Assembly: GCA_030432695.1 (NCBI GenBank)
Contig: JAUILN010000016.1
Span: forward strand, 179,668 to 243,667
Origin: a bacterium
GTDB lineage: Bacteria; Planctomycetota; UBA1135; UBA2386
Direction: 5' to 3'
Length of the DNA stretch: 64,000 nucleotides
Below the pieces are notes generated by a model that worked only from the letters and a program-made list of their open reading frames with translations, was not told the origin of the DNA and did not search any database. The position numbers and the translations under genes were made by a program. Of the stretch, positions 51,008 through 59,602 are shown piece after piece (positions within the stretch are counted from its first letter, which is position 1; each line of letters opens with the position of its first letter).

Positions 51008-52663
51008 ATGATCCGAACCACCGTCTTCCCCGCCCTCGCCCTCGCAGCCACGGCCGCGCTGCCCCTGGCCCCGTTGCCGGCCCAGTGGACCGCCGCCACC
51101 CTGCGGAGCGACGACGGCGGCACCGCTGGCCGGATGTTCGGCGAGTCGATCGCGCTGGTCGGCGACCTCGACCGGGACAGCGTCGCCGACTACCTGGTCG
51201 GCGTGCCCTCGCAGCGCACCGGCACGCTGACGATCGGCACCGTCGTGGCGTTCTCGGGCCGCGACGGACGACTCCTCTACCAGATCTTCGGCCCCCGCGA
51301 CGACGGCCGCTTCGGCGCAGCCCTGGCCGGGATCGGCGACGTGGACGGCGACGGCACCTCCGACTGGCTGGCCGGCGCGCCGAACGACCGCACCGCGGGC
51401 ACCGACGCCGGCTCGGTGTCGTGCTACTCGGGCCGGACCGGCGGCCTTCTGTGGCGGCGGAACGGTGCCGCCAACTCGCTGTTCGGCGCGTCGCTGGCCG
51501 CGGTCTTCCATCCCGCGCCCAGCCACCCGGCGGGCTCGTTCCTGGTCGGCGCCCCCGGCAACGGCAGCACCCAGAGCGGATTCATGCTCTGCGCCGCGGT
51601 CGACGGCCGCGTGATCGACAGCCGCACCGCGCCGGCCCACCATCGCCTTGGCACCTCGGTCGCAGCCGCGGTCGGTGCGCCGTTCGGCGCCGCCGGCGCA
51701 CCGTTCTCGGGACCACAGCAGGAGGGCAGCGTCCGCTTCGTCTCGATCTCCAATACCAGGATGGCGGATCAGGCGACGTATCTGAGCTTCGACGCCCAGG
51801 CCCACATGGGCACGTCGATCACCAGCTTCGTGGCCCGCGATCTCAGCTACCAGTGGGCGATCGGCGGCCCCGGCAACGCGTCGATCGCCGGGCGCGTGGA
51901 CTTCGTCACGGCGGACTTCAGCAGCGCGCGACGGATCGCCTCACTGATCGGCCTCGCCCGGAGCGACCGCTTCGGCCAGGCCCTGTCCGGCGGCGGCGAT
52001 CTCGACGGCGACGGCTGGGCCGACCTGCTGGTCGGTGCACCGGGCGACAACCTGTTCGGCACCGACGCCGGCTCCTACCAACTGATCTCCGGGCTGGGAC
52101 TGGTCCGGCGAGCGCGGGTGTCGCGATCGGTCGGCGAGCGGCGCGGCCAGGCGGTCGCCTTCCTCCGCGACTACGACGGCGACGGCTTCCCGGAGTTCGC
52201 GGTCGGCGTGCCCGGCGCCGACCCCGGCGGCCGGATCGACTCGGGCCAGGTGCAGGTCCTGAGCATCAACCATCCCGGAGTGCTGCAGAACTACGGGGCC
52301 GGCTGTTCGACCGCGACGCTGGGCGCCGACCCGACCGGGCTCCGGCCGGGTGGCACCACGGTGCTGCGCGCCCGCGCGCTGCCGGCCACCGGCACGCAGG
52401 GAGTCTGGGTGCTCGGCTTCGGCCAGCGGTCCCTCGACCTGAGCGCGATCGGCATGCCCGGCTGCTTCCTGCACACCGACCAGTCGATCACCTTCCCGCT
52501 CGCCACCACCACCGCCGAGGCGCACCTCGACATCCCGCTGCCGCCGCAGCGCGCGCTGCTGTTCCAGTCGTTCAGCGCCCAGTTCGTGGTCGCGGAGCCG
52601 GGAGCCAATACGCTCGGCCTGGTGAGTTCACAGGGCCTGCGGATCACGCTGGGCAATCGGTGA
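51008..52663 (+). CDS. Secreted FG-GAP (integrin-alpha type) beta-propeller protein with shared C-terminal domain
   Basis: A 551-residue exported protein; ATG 51008 follows GAGGA and starts a signal peptide. Residues about 35-420 carry FG-GAP blades with calcium-type loops: GDLDRDSVADYLVGVPS, GDVDGDGTSDWLAGAPN, GDLDGDGWADLLVGAPG and DYDGDGFPEFAVGVPG. The protein folds as a seven-bladed propeller like integrin alpha heads. The last 125 residues start YGAGCSTATLGADP and run through MPGCFLHTDQSI and IPLPPQRALLFQSFSAQFVV to LRITLGNR, the clearest copy of the C-terminal domain shared by six secreted proteins. Probable surface adhesion or ligand binding. An SDR gene follows 24 bases on and may be co-transcribed by chance of spacing. 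Confidence 0.88.
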   Translation: MIRTTVFPALALAATAALPLAPLPAQWTAATLRSDDGGTAGRMFGESIALVGDLDRDSVADYLVGVPSQRTGTLTIGTVVAFSGRDGRLLYQIFGPRDDGRFGAALAGIGDVDGDGTSDWLAGAPNDRTAGTDAGSVSCYSGRTGGLLWRRNGAANSLFGASLAAVFHPAPSHPAGSFLVGAPGNGSTQSGFMLCAAVDGRVIDSRTAPAHHRLGTSVAAAVGAPFGAAGAPFSGPQQEGSVRFVSISNTRMADQATYLSFDAQAHMGTSITSFVARDLSYQWAIGGPGNASIAGRVDFVTADFSSARRIASLIGLARSDRFGQALSGGGDLDGDGWADLLVGAPGDNLFGTDAGSYQLISGLGLVRRARVSRSVGERRGQAVAFLRDYDGDGFPEFAVGVPGADPGGRIDSGQVQVLSINHPGVLQNYGAGCSTATLGADPTGLRPGGTTVLRARALPATGTQGVWVLGFGQRSLDLSAIGMPGCFLHTDQSITFPLATTTAEAHLDIPLPPQRALLFQSFSAQFVVAEPGANTLGLVSSQGLRITLGNR

Positions 52664-52687
52664 ACGGCGCGGTCTGATCGCGTCGCC

Positions 52688-53701
52688 ATGACGCTGCAAG
52701 ACAGGATCGCACTGGTCGCCGGTGCAACGCGCGGCGCCGGCCGCGGCATCGCCCGCGCGCTCGGCGAGGCCGGCGCTACCGTCTACTGCACGGGGCGGAG
52801 CACGCGCACCGGAACGATCGATCCGCAGCGCCCGGAGACGATCGAGGAGTCCGCCGAGCTGGTGAATGCGATGGGCGGCCGCGGCATCGCGGTGCGCGTC
52901 GACCACACCGAGGAGCAGGCGGTCGCGGCGCTGATCACCCGCATCCGCGACGAACACGGCCGGCTCGATCTGGTCGTCAACGACATCTGGGGTGGCGACG
53001 CGCTGACCGAATGGGGCAAGCCGTTCTGGGAGGCCGACGTGGGCAAGGGCTTCACGATGATGGAGCGAGCGGTCCACACCCACATCATCACCAGCCGTCA
53101 CGCGGTGCCGCTGATGCTGGAGGGCGGCGGCGGCCTGCTCGTCGAGATCACCGACGGCGCCTTCCAGGGCTACCGCGGCCAACTGTTCTACGACCTGTGC
53201 AAAAGCAGCGCGATGCGGCTGGCCTACGCGATGTCGGTCGAACTGGCCGACCATCCGGTGACCGCGCTCGCCGTGACGCCTGGGTTCCTGCGCTCCGAAG
53301 CGGTCCTCGACCACTTCGGGGTCACCGAGTCGAACTGGCGCGACGCGATCGCCACGGACCCGCACTTCGCCGCGTCCGAGTCGCCGCTGCTGGTCGGCCG
53401 GGCGATCGCAGCACTCGCCGCCGACCCTGCCGTCGGACGCTACGCCGGCCATACGTTGACCTGCTGGGACCTCGCGCGGCACTACGACCTGTGCGACGCC
53501 GACGGTCGCCGGCCGCCGCACTGGGACGAGCATCTCGAAGCCGCGATCGAAGCGATCCTCGCGGCGGGACCACCGAGCGACGACGAGCGGTTCCTGCTGC
53601 GACTCAGGGCCGCGCAGCTCGACTTCGACACGACGCGCACCGCGCACCGGGCTCGGATCCTGGCGTTCCTCGAGCGGCATGCTGGCCGCGGCACGATGTG
53701 A
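52688..53701 (+). CDS. Short-chain dehydrogenase/reductase (DHRS1-like)
   Basis: A 337-residue Rossmann-fold oxidoreductase of the cytoplasm. The cofactor motif GATRGAGRG lies at 12-20; the arginine and later CTGRSTR suggest preference for NADP. The active site has Y168 and K172 (YDLCK). The serine usually about 13 residues before the tyrosine is T155 (EITDGAF), and the NNAG motif is replaced by NDIWGG. Length, with a 70-residue C-terminal extension beyond classical SDRs, fits the DHRS1-like branch. The substrate is unknown. The start lies 24 bases after the FG-GAP gene, and the 3' end is 33 bases from the opposing pilin-like gene. Confidence 0.88.
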   Translation: MTLQDRIALVAGATRGAGRGIARALGEAGATVYCTGRSTRTGTIDPQRPETIEESAELVNAMGGRGIAVRVDHTEEQAVAALITRIRDEHGRLDLVVNDIWGGDALTEWGKPFWEADVGKGFTMMERAVHTHIITSRHAVPLMLEGGGGLLVEITDGAFQGYRGQLFYDLCKSSAMRLAYAMSVELADHPVTALAVTPGFLRSEAVLDHFGVTESNWRDAIATDPHFAASESPLLVGRAIAALAADPAVGRYAGHTLTCWDLARHYDLCDADGRRPPHWDEHLEAAIEAILAAGPPSDDERFLLRLRAAQLDFDTTRTAHRARILAFLERHAGRGTM

Positions 53702-53734
53702 GTGGGACCGGCACGCGGCCCCGGTGGGTCGTCA

Positions 53735-54481
53735 TCAGACGACGACCCAGGTCTCGCCGTCGAGCGCGCACTCGTTCGGCGCGAGCTTCCGCGGCCGGAG
53801 CAGCGCATCGCCGACCGGCACCGGCTCGCCCTCGCGCGCAGCGGACCGGGCCGGATGCGGCGCACGCTCGAAGCCCGAGTAGCCCGTCGACTGGTTCCGG
53901 GCGGCCAGCACGTCGCCCGTGTGGTCCATCACGAAGGCCCGCCGGCCGGTGCGACCCTGCTCCAACGGCCACGCGAAGCAGACGAACTCGACGTGGGATC
54001 GCGGCACATCGACTTCCTGCAGCGACCGTTGGCCAGCGGCCGGCTCGACCACCCAACCCACCGGGCCCGACGGCAACCACATCTGGAACACGTAGCCCGA
54101 CCGCACGACCGCGCCGCCGCCGTTCGCCGCGACCCGCGCGCGGGTGGCGTAGCTGGCATGGAGCACGTTGGGGTGCCGGCCGGACACGATCTCGCCTTCG
54201 ACGAACGACGCGCCGGTCGCGAGTTCGTGGAGGAAGCCGAACTCCCCCGCTCCGTCGCCGTCGACGTCGAAGATCCCCGAGGCCTGGAGTTGCCACTGCG
54301 CGGAGCTGATGTTCTTCAACGCGGCGATCGCCGCGCTCTCGTTGCGGTTGAGCTGCTGCTCGGCCCGGTGCTCCGACCATATGAGCAGCAACGGCGTGGC
54401 GATCGTGGCGACCAGGAACCCGAGGGTCACGAGAGCCGAACGCCGCATCCGCGAGGCAGAGGACTTGTCGACGAACTCCAT
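53735..54481 (-). CDS. Pilin-like secreted or membrane-anchored protein
   Basis: A 248-residue protein. A positively charged start (MEFVDKSSASRMRRS) precedes one long hydrophobic helix (ALVTLGFLVATIATPLLLIW), then an amphipathic helix NESAAIAALKNISSAQWQLQ. This layout is typical of type II secretion pseudopilin-like proteins of planctomycetes, although the prepilin peptidase motif (G-F-T-x-x-E) is absent. The IFDVDGDGAGEFGFLHEL loop may bind calcium. The rest is beta-rich and ends CALDGETWVVV. No function is recognised. It lies 82 bases downstream of the dihaem cytochrome gene on the same strand. Confidence 0.62.
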   Translation of the reverse strand: MEFVDKSSASRMRRSALVTLGFLVATIATPLLLIWSEHRAEQQLNRNESAAIAALKNISSAQWQLQASGIFDVDGDGAGEFGFLHELATGASFVEGEIVSGRHPNVLHASYATRARVAANGGGAVVRSGYVFQMWLPSGPVGWVVEPAAGQRSLQEVDVPRSHVEFVCFAWPLEQGRTGRRAFVMDHTGDVLAARNQSTGYSGFERAPHPARSAAREGEPVPVGDALLRPRKLAPNECALDGETWVVV

Positions 54482-54563
54482 GCCGTCGACATCGACCGGG
54501 GCCCGCCCGGGACTCGATGGGGAAAGCGCCCGAGCTGGCCACACCGGCGGACAAGCGCCCGCG

Positions 54564-55457
54564 TCAGCGCGGATCGAGTTCACCGACCGCGCGCAGGAAC
54601 ACCTCGATCGCCGCGACCTCCGCATCAGCCAGCTCCTTGCCGAGTTCGTGGCGGGCCATCCGCCGGATCGCCTCGGACAGCTCGTCGACCGATCCGTCGT
54701 GGAAGTAGGGCGCGGTGTGCGCGACCAGCCGCAGCGGCGGAGCCTCGAAGCAGGCGCGGTCGCGATCTTCGCCGGTGACCGCGAGCCGGCCCGGGTCGTC
54801 GTCGGTCGGCCAGGGCTCGGCAACCCCGAGCGGGTGGATGCTGCGGCCACCGAGCAGCCGGGTGCCGTGGCAGGCCGCACAACCGGTTCGCACGAACACC
54901 TCGAGGCCGCCGCGCTCGTCCGCGGTCAGGGCGTCGCGGTCACCCTCGACGAAGCGGTCCCACCGACCGCGGGATTCGAGGCTCCGGAGGTAGGCGGTGA
55001 GGGCCTGGATCGGTTCGTCGCGCGACTCGCCGAGCGGAGCCGCCGGAGGCGCCGTGCGCTCGAGGTTGGCGAAGCATCGTCCGACCGCGTCCTCGAGACC
55101 CATGCGGACCGGATCCGCGAACCAGCCGTCCCAGCCCCAGACGATCTGCCGCGCGGCGTCGTAGAGCGCCGGCACGTCACGGTGCCGCTCGGCTCCATCC
55201 GCGGTCACGACGCGCTGCGACTCGCGGCCCGCGCCATAACGCCCCGCGCGCATGTCGTGGCAGCGCGCGCACGACCCCTCGGCGCGGAACAGCGCCTCGC
55301 CGCGGCGGACCTCGGACGGGTCGGCAGGCGCGGCCCGCAGCACCCTGGGGTCGGTCCCGAACAGCGTGGTCACGGTGTCCTGGTCCAGCTCGTCCGTCGC
55401 GCAGGACGTCAGGCAGCACGCCAGCAGGGCGAACAGGGCATCGCCGATCCCACGCAT
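54564..55457 (-). CDS. Dihaem cytochrome c peroxidase/MauG-family lipoprotein
   Basis: A 297-residue lipoprotein (LLACCLTSC, C19) with two c-type haem sites: C63-A-R-C66-H67 and C193-A-A-C196-H197. DVPALYDAARQIVWGWDG and PPLRLVAHTAPYFHDGSVD around them are hallmarks of bacterial cytochrome c peroxidases and MauG-like enzymes; PYFHDGS carries an expected haem-axial region. It would reduce peroxide or oxidise a substrate outside the cytoplasm using electrons from small cytochromes. The lipid anchor is less usual than a soluble periplasmic form. With exported KatG also present, there may be two extracytoplasmic peroxide-handling systems in this window. ATG 55457 is preferred for the lipobox. Confidence 0.87.
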   Translation of the reverse strand: MRGIGDALFALLACCLTSCATDELDQDTVTTLFGTDPRVLRAAPADPSEVRRGEALFRAEGSCARCHDMRAGRYGAGRESQRVVTADGAERHRDVPALYDAARQIVWGWDGWFADPVRMGLEDAVGRCFANLERTAPPAAPLGESRDEPIQALTAYLRSLESRGRWDRFVEGDRDALTADERGGLEVFVRTGCAACHGTRLLGGRSIHPLGVAEPWPTDDDPGRLAVTGEDRDRACFEAPPLRLVAHTAPYFHDGSVDELSEAIRRMARHELGKELADAEVAAIEVFLRAVGELDPR

Positions 55458-55700
55458 GGAGGCCCTATCGGCCGGATCGGGCGGGCGGCGGAGTCCGGTC
55501 CCCAGTGCCCCGGCCCCCCGAGCGCGGGCCGCGGCGCGAGGCCCTCTTGACGGGTTCGCGGATCTACACGCCGCCACGGAGGTTGCGGTCGTCGAGCCGG
55601 GTCGACCGACGATCGCCGACGAATTCCGGTTCGCTCCCGCCGCGCGCACGGCTGAGCCCGGTGAACCCGGCCTCCTGGACGGCCTCCCCGACCCAGCAAC

Positions 55701-58700
55701 ATGCGCGCATTCCAACGATTCGTGGTCGCCAGCACGGTGGCCTTCTTCGCCTCGGCTTCTCCCCCCGCCCAGCAACAGGACCTGCTCCACCCTACCGCCG
55801 GCAACGCCCCTCAGACCGCCACGCGAGCCATGATCCGCCGGAGCCGGCTCGTGACCCTCGACACCGCGGCACTCCGGCGCATCCGGGCCGGCGACTCGCT
55901 GCGCGTCGAGCTCTTCGACGGCGTCGCACTGACCGCGGTGTTCGACGCTCCACGCGCGAACGACCTGGGCGGCACCGATTGGACCGCGCGCTTCGAAGGC
56001 CGCAAGCGTTCGCTGCTGACCCTCAGCGAGGTGAACGGAACGGTCAGCGGCTCGGCGGTCCTCGGCACCCACCTGCTACCACGCCCCCTCACCATCACGC
56101 CGCTCGCGGGCGGGCTCCACGCGGTACGGGAACTCGAGTACGCCAACGCCCCCTGCGGGGGCGGCATCGAGCCCCAGCCGACCCACGCGCCAGCCGGCAC
56201 CACCACCGGCTGCGACACCGTGATCCGGATCCTGGTGCTCTACGGCCGCGGTGCCCTGGCGGACGCGGGCGGCATCGCGCCGCTCTCGACCTGGGTCGTC
56301 CGGCAGGTCAACTACCTGAACGCGGTGATGGCCAACAGTGGGGTCTCGACGCGCTTCGAGGTCGCCAACCTCCGCGAGCTCGGCATCACCTCGGTGTCGT
56401 CACTCAGCGCCGAGCTGTCGCGGCTCGCGAGCACGACCGACGGCTACTACGACGCGATCCACGGTTGGCGGGACCAGTACCAGGCCGACCTCGTCTCGCT
56501 GGTGGTCGCCGACCACCCCGCCCACGGCAACTTCGCGGGCCTCGCCTACCGGCCGGCCAGCTTCAGCTCGCTGCGGCCGAGCAGTGGCTTCAGCGTGCTC
56601 GAGTTCGACCAGGGTGACCACGTGTTCACCCACGAGATCCTGCACAACCTCGGCTGCCACCACGACCCGGCGAACATCTCCTCGGGCGACGTCCTGATCA
56701 CTCCGTATGCGCGCGCCAAGCGGGCCAACCAGGGCTCCGGGATCCTGATCACGAAGTTCTGTACTGCGGTCGGTTACCCGAACTCCACCTACCCGGTCAT
56801 CCCCTATCTCTCCAATCCGCGGATCAGCTACCGCAACAGCTACGGTGCGTTCGGCGACGGCCCGACGATCCCGCTCGGCTCGGCGACGCAGGACCAGGCG
56901 CTGCTGGTCCAGGACCCTGCCGTCTGGCGTGTGGTCGCCAACTACCGCCAGTCGACCCCGGCGCCCACGATCACCGCCGAGCCGGCCGACATCACCCTGT
57001 GCAACGGCTACCGCTGGGGCACCGCGACGTTCCGGGTCACCGCCACCGATGCCAGCAACTACCAGTGGCTGAAGGACGGCCAGGAGATCTCCGGCGCAAC
57101 CAGCGCGACCCTGGGAGTCGACGCCGAACCCGCTTCCTGCGCCGGAAGCTACCAGTGCGAGGTCTGGAACGGCTGCCGCGACAACAGTGTCTTCAGTCGG
57201 GTCGCGACGCTGTCGTTCGACCCCGAGTGCAACAACGTCCGCTACCGCTCGGGCGTCACCGGCTCGGCCTACGGCTGGTCGATCGCCAACGTCGGCGACT
57301 ACGACGGCGACGGCTTCGACGACCTCGCGATCGGTGCACCGTTCGCGCTGAGCGAGCGCGGCCAGTTCTGCCTCCGCTCCGGCGCGACAGGTGCCACCCT
57401 GGCGTCTTTGCAGGGCACGAGCGGCGAGCAGCTCGGCTTCTCCGTGGCCGGCGTCGGCGACATCAACGGCGACGGCCGCGACGAGGTGCTGGTCGGCGCG
57501 CCCGGCTACCAGAGCAACCGAGGCCGCATCCTGGTGTTGTCGGCGGCGTGGAGTTCCGTACGCACGACCTCCGGGCCCAACGCGACCTCGCGCTTCGGGG
57601 AGATTGTCGGCCGTGGTGGCGACGTGAATGCCGACGGCCATCCCGACTACCTGATCGGCGCGCCCGGCGACTCACAGGTCCTGATCTATTCCAGCGAGAC
57701 CAGCCAGCGCCTCTACACCCGCCGGCTCACCACCACGGCGTTCGTGAAGAGCGTCACCGCAGGCGACCTCGACGGCGACGGCTACGACGACTTCCTGATC
57801 GGCGAACCGGCCTACGACGGCAATGCGGGGCGCGTCACGATCGTCTCGGGCCGGACCGGCAGCTTCCTGGTCGACAAGCGCGGCAGCGGCACCGAGCTGC
57901 TCGGCTTCTCGGTCGCGGGCCTCGGCGACGTCGACGGCGATGGTATCCCCGACTACCTCGTGGGCAGCCCGAACTACCACTCGGGTGGCCTCCCCGACGT
58001 CGGCCGCGCCCAGCTGTTCTCGGGCCGCACCCACACACGGATCCGCCAGCACGTCGGGCAGCAGACCGACGGCCATCTCGGCTATGCGGTCGCCGCCGAC
58101 ACCAGCGACCCCCGCCGCGGCAACCTGCCGGGCTACGTGGTCGGTGCACCGGGCGAGCGCAGCGACGGCGGCAACGCCTACCTGTTCCGTGGCAGCGACG
58201 GACGGCTGCTCCAGAGCTACGGCGCGCCGGACGGATCCCAGTTCGGCCGCTCGGTCGCGGGCCTCCGCGACACCGGCAACCCGACCGCGAACCTGGTCGG
58301 GGGCATGCCGCTCTACGACGGCAAGGGCGCGGTCGTGATCGCCCAGCGCGGCACCGACAACCCCGACCCCGCATCGGTCCGCTTCATCGGCCACTCGTGC
58401 TCCAGCTCGACCCGCACCGTGCCGCACATGACCTTCGTGGGCCGTCCTGCGATCGGGACGTCGATCCAGCTCGGCGTGCAGGCCGCGCAGCCCAACCGGA
58501 TGGCGCTGCTGTGGATCGACGCTCTGGTCCAGAACCAGGCGCTCGATCCGTTCGGTGCACCGGGCTGCGAGCTCCGGGTCGTGCCCGGGACCTCGCTGCT
58601 CACGCTCACGACCGCACAGGGCACCGCCAGCGTGACGATCCCGTTGCCGGCGGACCCAGGCCTGGTGGGTATCCCGCTGTATGGGCAGTTCGTGCTCGCC

Positions 58701-58769
58701 GACCCCGCGGCGAACCAGCTCGGGTCCACCACCTCGGACACCGTGCGCTTCGAGTTCGGCGCGCGATGA
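55701..58769 (+). CDS. Giant secreted metzincin metalloprotease with Ig-like, FG-GAP and shared C-terminal domains
   Basis: A 1022-residue exported protein. A signal peptide and propeptide-like region (about 25-165) are followed by a zinc protease domain starting VIRILVLYGRGALADAGG. Its zinc site HEILHNLGCHHD lies at 311-322 with all consensus residues (three His, Gly and Asp). An Ig-like domain spans about 415-505 (FRVTATDASNYQWLKDGQEI, SYQCEVWNGC). Residues 515-890 carry about seven FG-GAP blades with loops such as GDYDGDGFDDLAIGAP and GDLDGDGYDDFLIGEP. The last 125 residues (IGHSCSSSTRTV to VRFEFGAR) are the shared C-terminal domain, with FGAPGCELRV and LGSTTSDTVRF. It would act on proteins at the surface. 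Its upstream region (243 bases) holds GGTCGACCGACGA, also seen before the 27690 gene. Confidence 0.9.
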   Translation: MRAFQRFVVASTVAFFASASPPAQQQDLLHPTAGNAPQTATRAMIRRSRLVTLDTAALRRIRAGDSLRVELFDGVALTAVFDAPRANDLGGTDWTARFEGRKRSLLTLSEVNGTVSGSAVLGTHLLPRPLTITPLAGGLHAVRELEYANAPCGGGIEPQPTHAPAGTTTGCDTVIRILVLYGRGALADAGGIAPLSTWVVRQVNYLNAVMANSGVSTRFEVANLRELGITSVSSLSAELSRLASTTDGYYDAIHGWRDQYQADLVSLVVADHPAHGNFAGLAYRPASFSSLRPSSGFSVLEFDQGDHVFTHEILHNLGCHHDPANISSGDVLITPYARAKRANQGSGILITKFCTAVGYPNSTYPVIPYLSNPRISYRNSYGAFGDGPTIPLGSATQDQALLVQDPAVWRVVANYRQSTPAPTITAEPADITLCNGYRWGTATFRVTATDASNYQWLKDGQEISGATSATLGVDAEPASCAGSYQCEVWNGCRDNSVFSRVATLSFDPECNNVRYRSGVTGSAYGWSIANVGDYDGDGFDDLAIGAPFALSERGQFCLRSGATGATLASLQGTSGEQLGFSVAGVGDINGDGRDEVLVGAPGYQSNRGRILVLSAAWSSVRTTSGPNATSRFGEIVGRGGDVNADGHPDYLIGAPGDSQVLIYSSETSQRLYTRRLTTTAFVKSVTAGDLDGDGYDDFLIGEPAYDGNAGRVTIVSGRTGSFLVDKRGSGTELLGFSVAGLGDVDGDGIPDYLVGSPNYHSGGLPDVGRAQLFSGRTHTRIRQHVGQQTDGHLGYAVAADTSDPRRGNLPGYVVGAPGERSDGGNAYLFRGSDGRLLQSYGAPDGSQFGRSVAGLRDTGNPTANLVGGMPLYDGKGAVVIAQRGTDNPDPASVRFIGHSCSSSTRTVPHMTFVGRPAIGTSIQLGVQAAQPNRMALLWIDALVQNQALDPFGAPGCELRVVPGTSLLTLTTAQGTASVTIPLPADPGLVGIPLYGQFVLADPAANQLGSTTSDTVRFEFGAR

Positions 58770-58915
58770 TCCGCTGCGGAGCGGGCTCTCTGGTGCCGCG
58801 GGCCAGGTTCGGCACGAGCCGAGCACTACGCCCTCCGGCGCACCGGCCCGCACGTGCAGGCGGCGCCGCGCCCCTTGTCTGGCGTCTGTCGCGGCCGTCT
58901 ACTCGGCGATCGCGG

Positions 58916-59602
58916 ATGCCGGACTCGCCAGACTCTCCTTCGCTCACACGCGCATTGCTCCGACGGTGGCACGACGGAGATCGTGCGAGCCTCGAGGAGC
59001 TGCTGGCCCGCGATCGCGCGTTCGTCGTCGACTACGTGCGCCGCCGGGCCGGACCCGAACTGCTGCAGCGAGCGGAGACCGACGACTTCGTCCAGGAGGC
59101 GATGGTGCAGGCGCTGCAGTACTGCCCCCGCTTCCTGATCTCCGACCGCGAGCAGTTCCGCGGCCTGCTGGCTCGCATCACCGAGAACATCCTCCGCGAC
59201 CACGCGGTGAGCCGACGCCGCCTGCGCCGCGACGCCGAACGCGAGCGCCCGGTTCCGAGCGACAGCCTCCTGCAACTCGACCCACCCGCCGGTAGCGAGG
59301 TGACGCGCCCCAGCGAGGCCGCACAGCGCAACGACGACAAGGCCTGGATCCGCCTCGGCCTCGAGTTGCTTCCCCGCGACGATCGACAAGTAGTCCGACT
59401 CCGCGAGTGGGACGGCCTGTCGTTCGCCGAGGTCGGCGACGCGCTGGGTATCGACGCCGACGCGGCGCGGATGCGCTTCCAACGGACCCTGCCACGGCTC
59501 GCCCGCCTGGTGATGGACCTGAGAGCCGGCCGGCTCGGCGCGGTGCTGGCTCGATCCCCCGACGACCCATCGTCCGGACCGGGAGGTCGTCGAGGTGCAT
59601 GA
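58916..59602 (+). CDS. ECF-type sigma factor (locus 3, distinct family)
   Basis: A 228-residue sigma-70-family protein, different from the two ALVHEAWLKL paralogues. Sigma-2 appears as LLRRWHDGDRASLEELLARD and TDDFVQEAMVQALQYCPRF; sigma-4 as LLPRDDRQVVRLREWDGLSFAEVGDALG and a helix ending ARMRFQRTLPRL. A 25-residue tail rich in Ser, Pro and Gly follows. The stop overlaps the kinase start by eight bases, so this pair is co-transcribed and translationally coupled, unlike loci 1 and 2, where sigma factor and kinase converge. ATG 58916 is the first good start in frame; a long open frame upstream belongs to the opposite reading of the protease gene and is not coding. Confidence 0.88.
   Translation: MPDSPDSPSLTRALLRRWHDGDRASLEELLARDRAFVVDYVRRRAGPELLQRAETDDFVQEAMVQALQYCPRFLISDREQFRGLLARITENILRDHAVSRRRLRRDAERERPVPSDSLLQLDPPAGSEVTRPSEAAQRNDDKAWIRLGLELLPRDDRQVVRLREWDGLSFAEVGDALGIDADAARMRFQRTLPRLARLVMDLRAGRLGAVLARSPDDPSSGPGGRRGA

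Noticed and set aside
58381..58769. Shared C-terminal domain as a PEP-CTERM, LPxTG or Por sorting signal
   Set aside because: No PEP or LPxTG motif, no terminal membrane helix and Arg tail, and length and pattern differ from Por domains.
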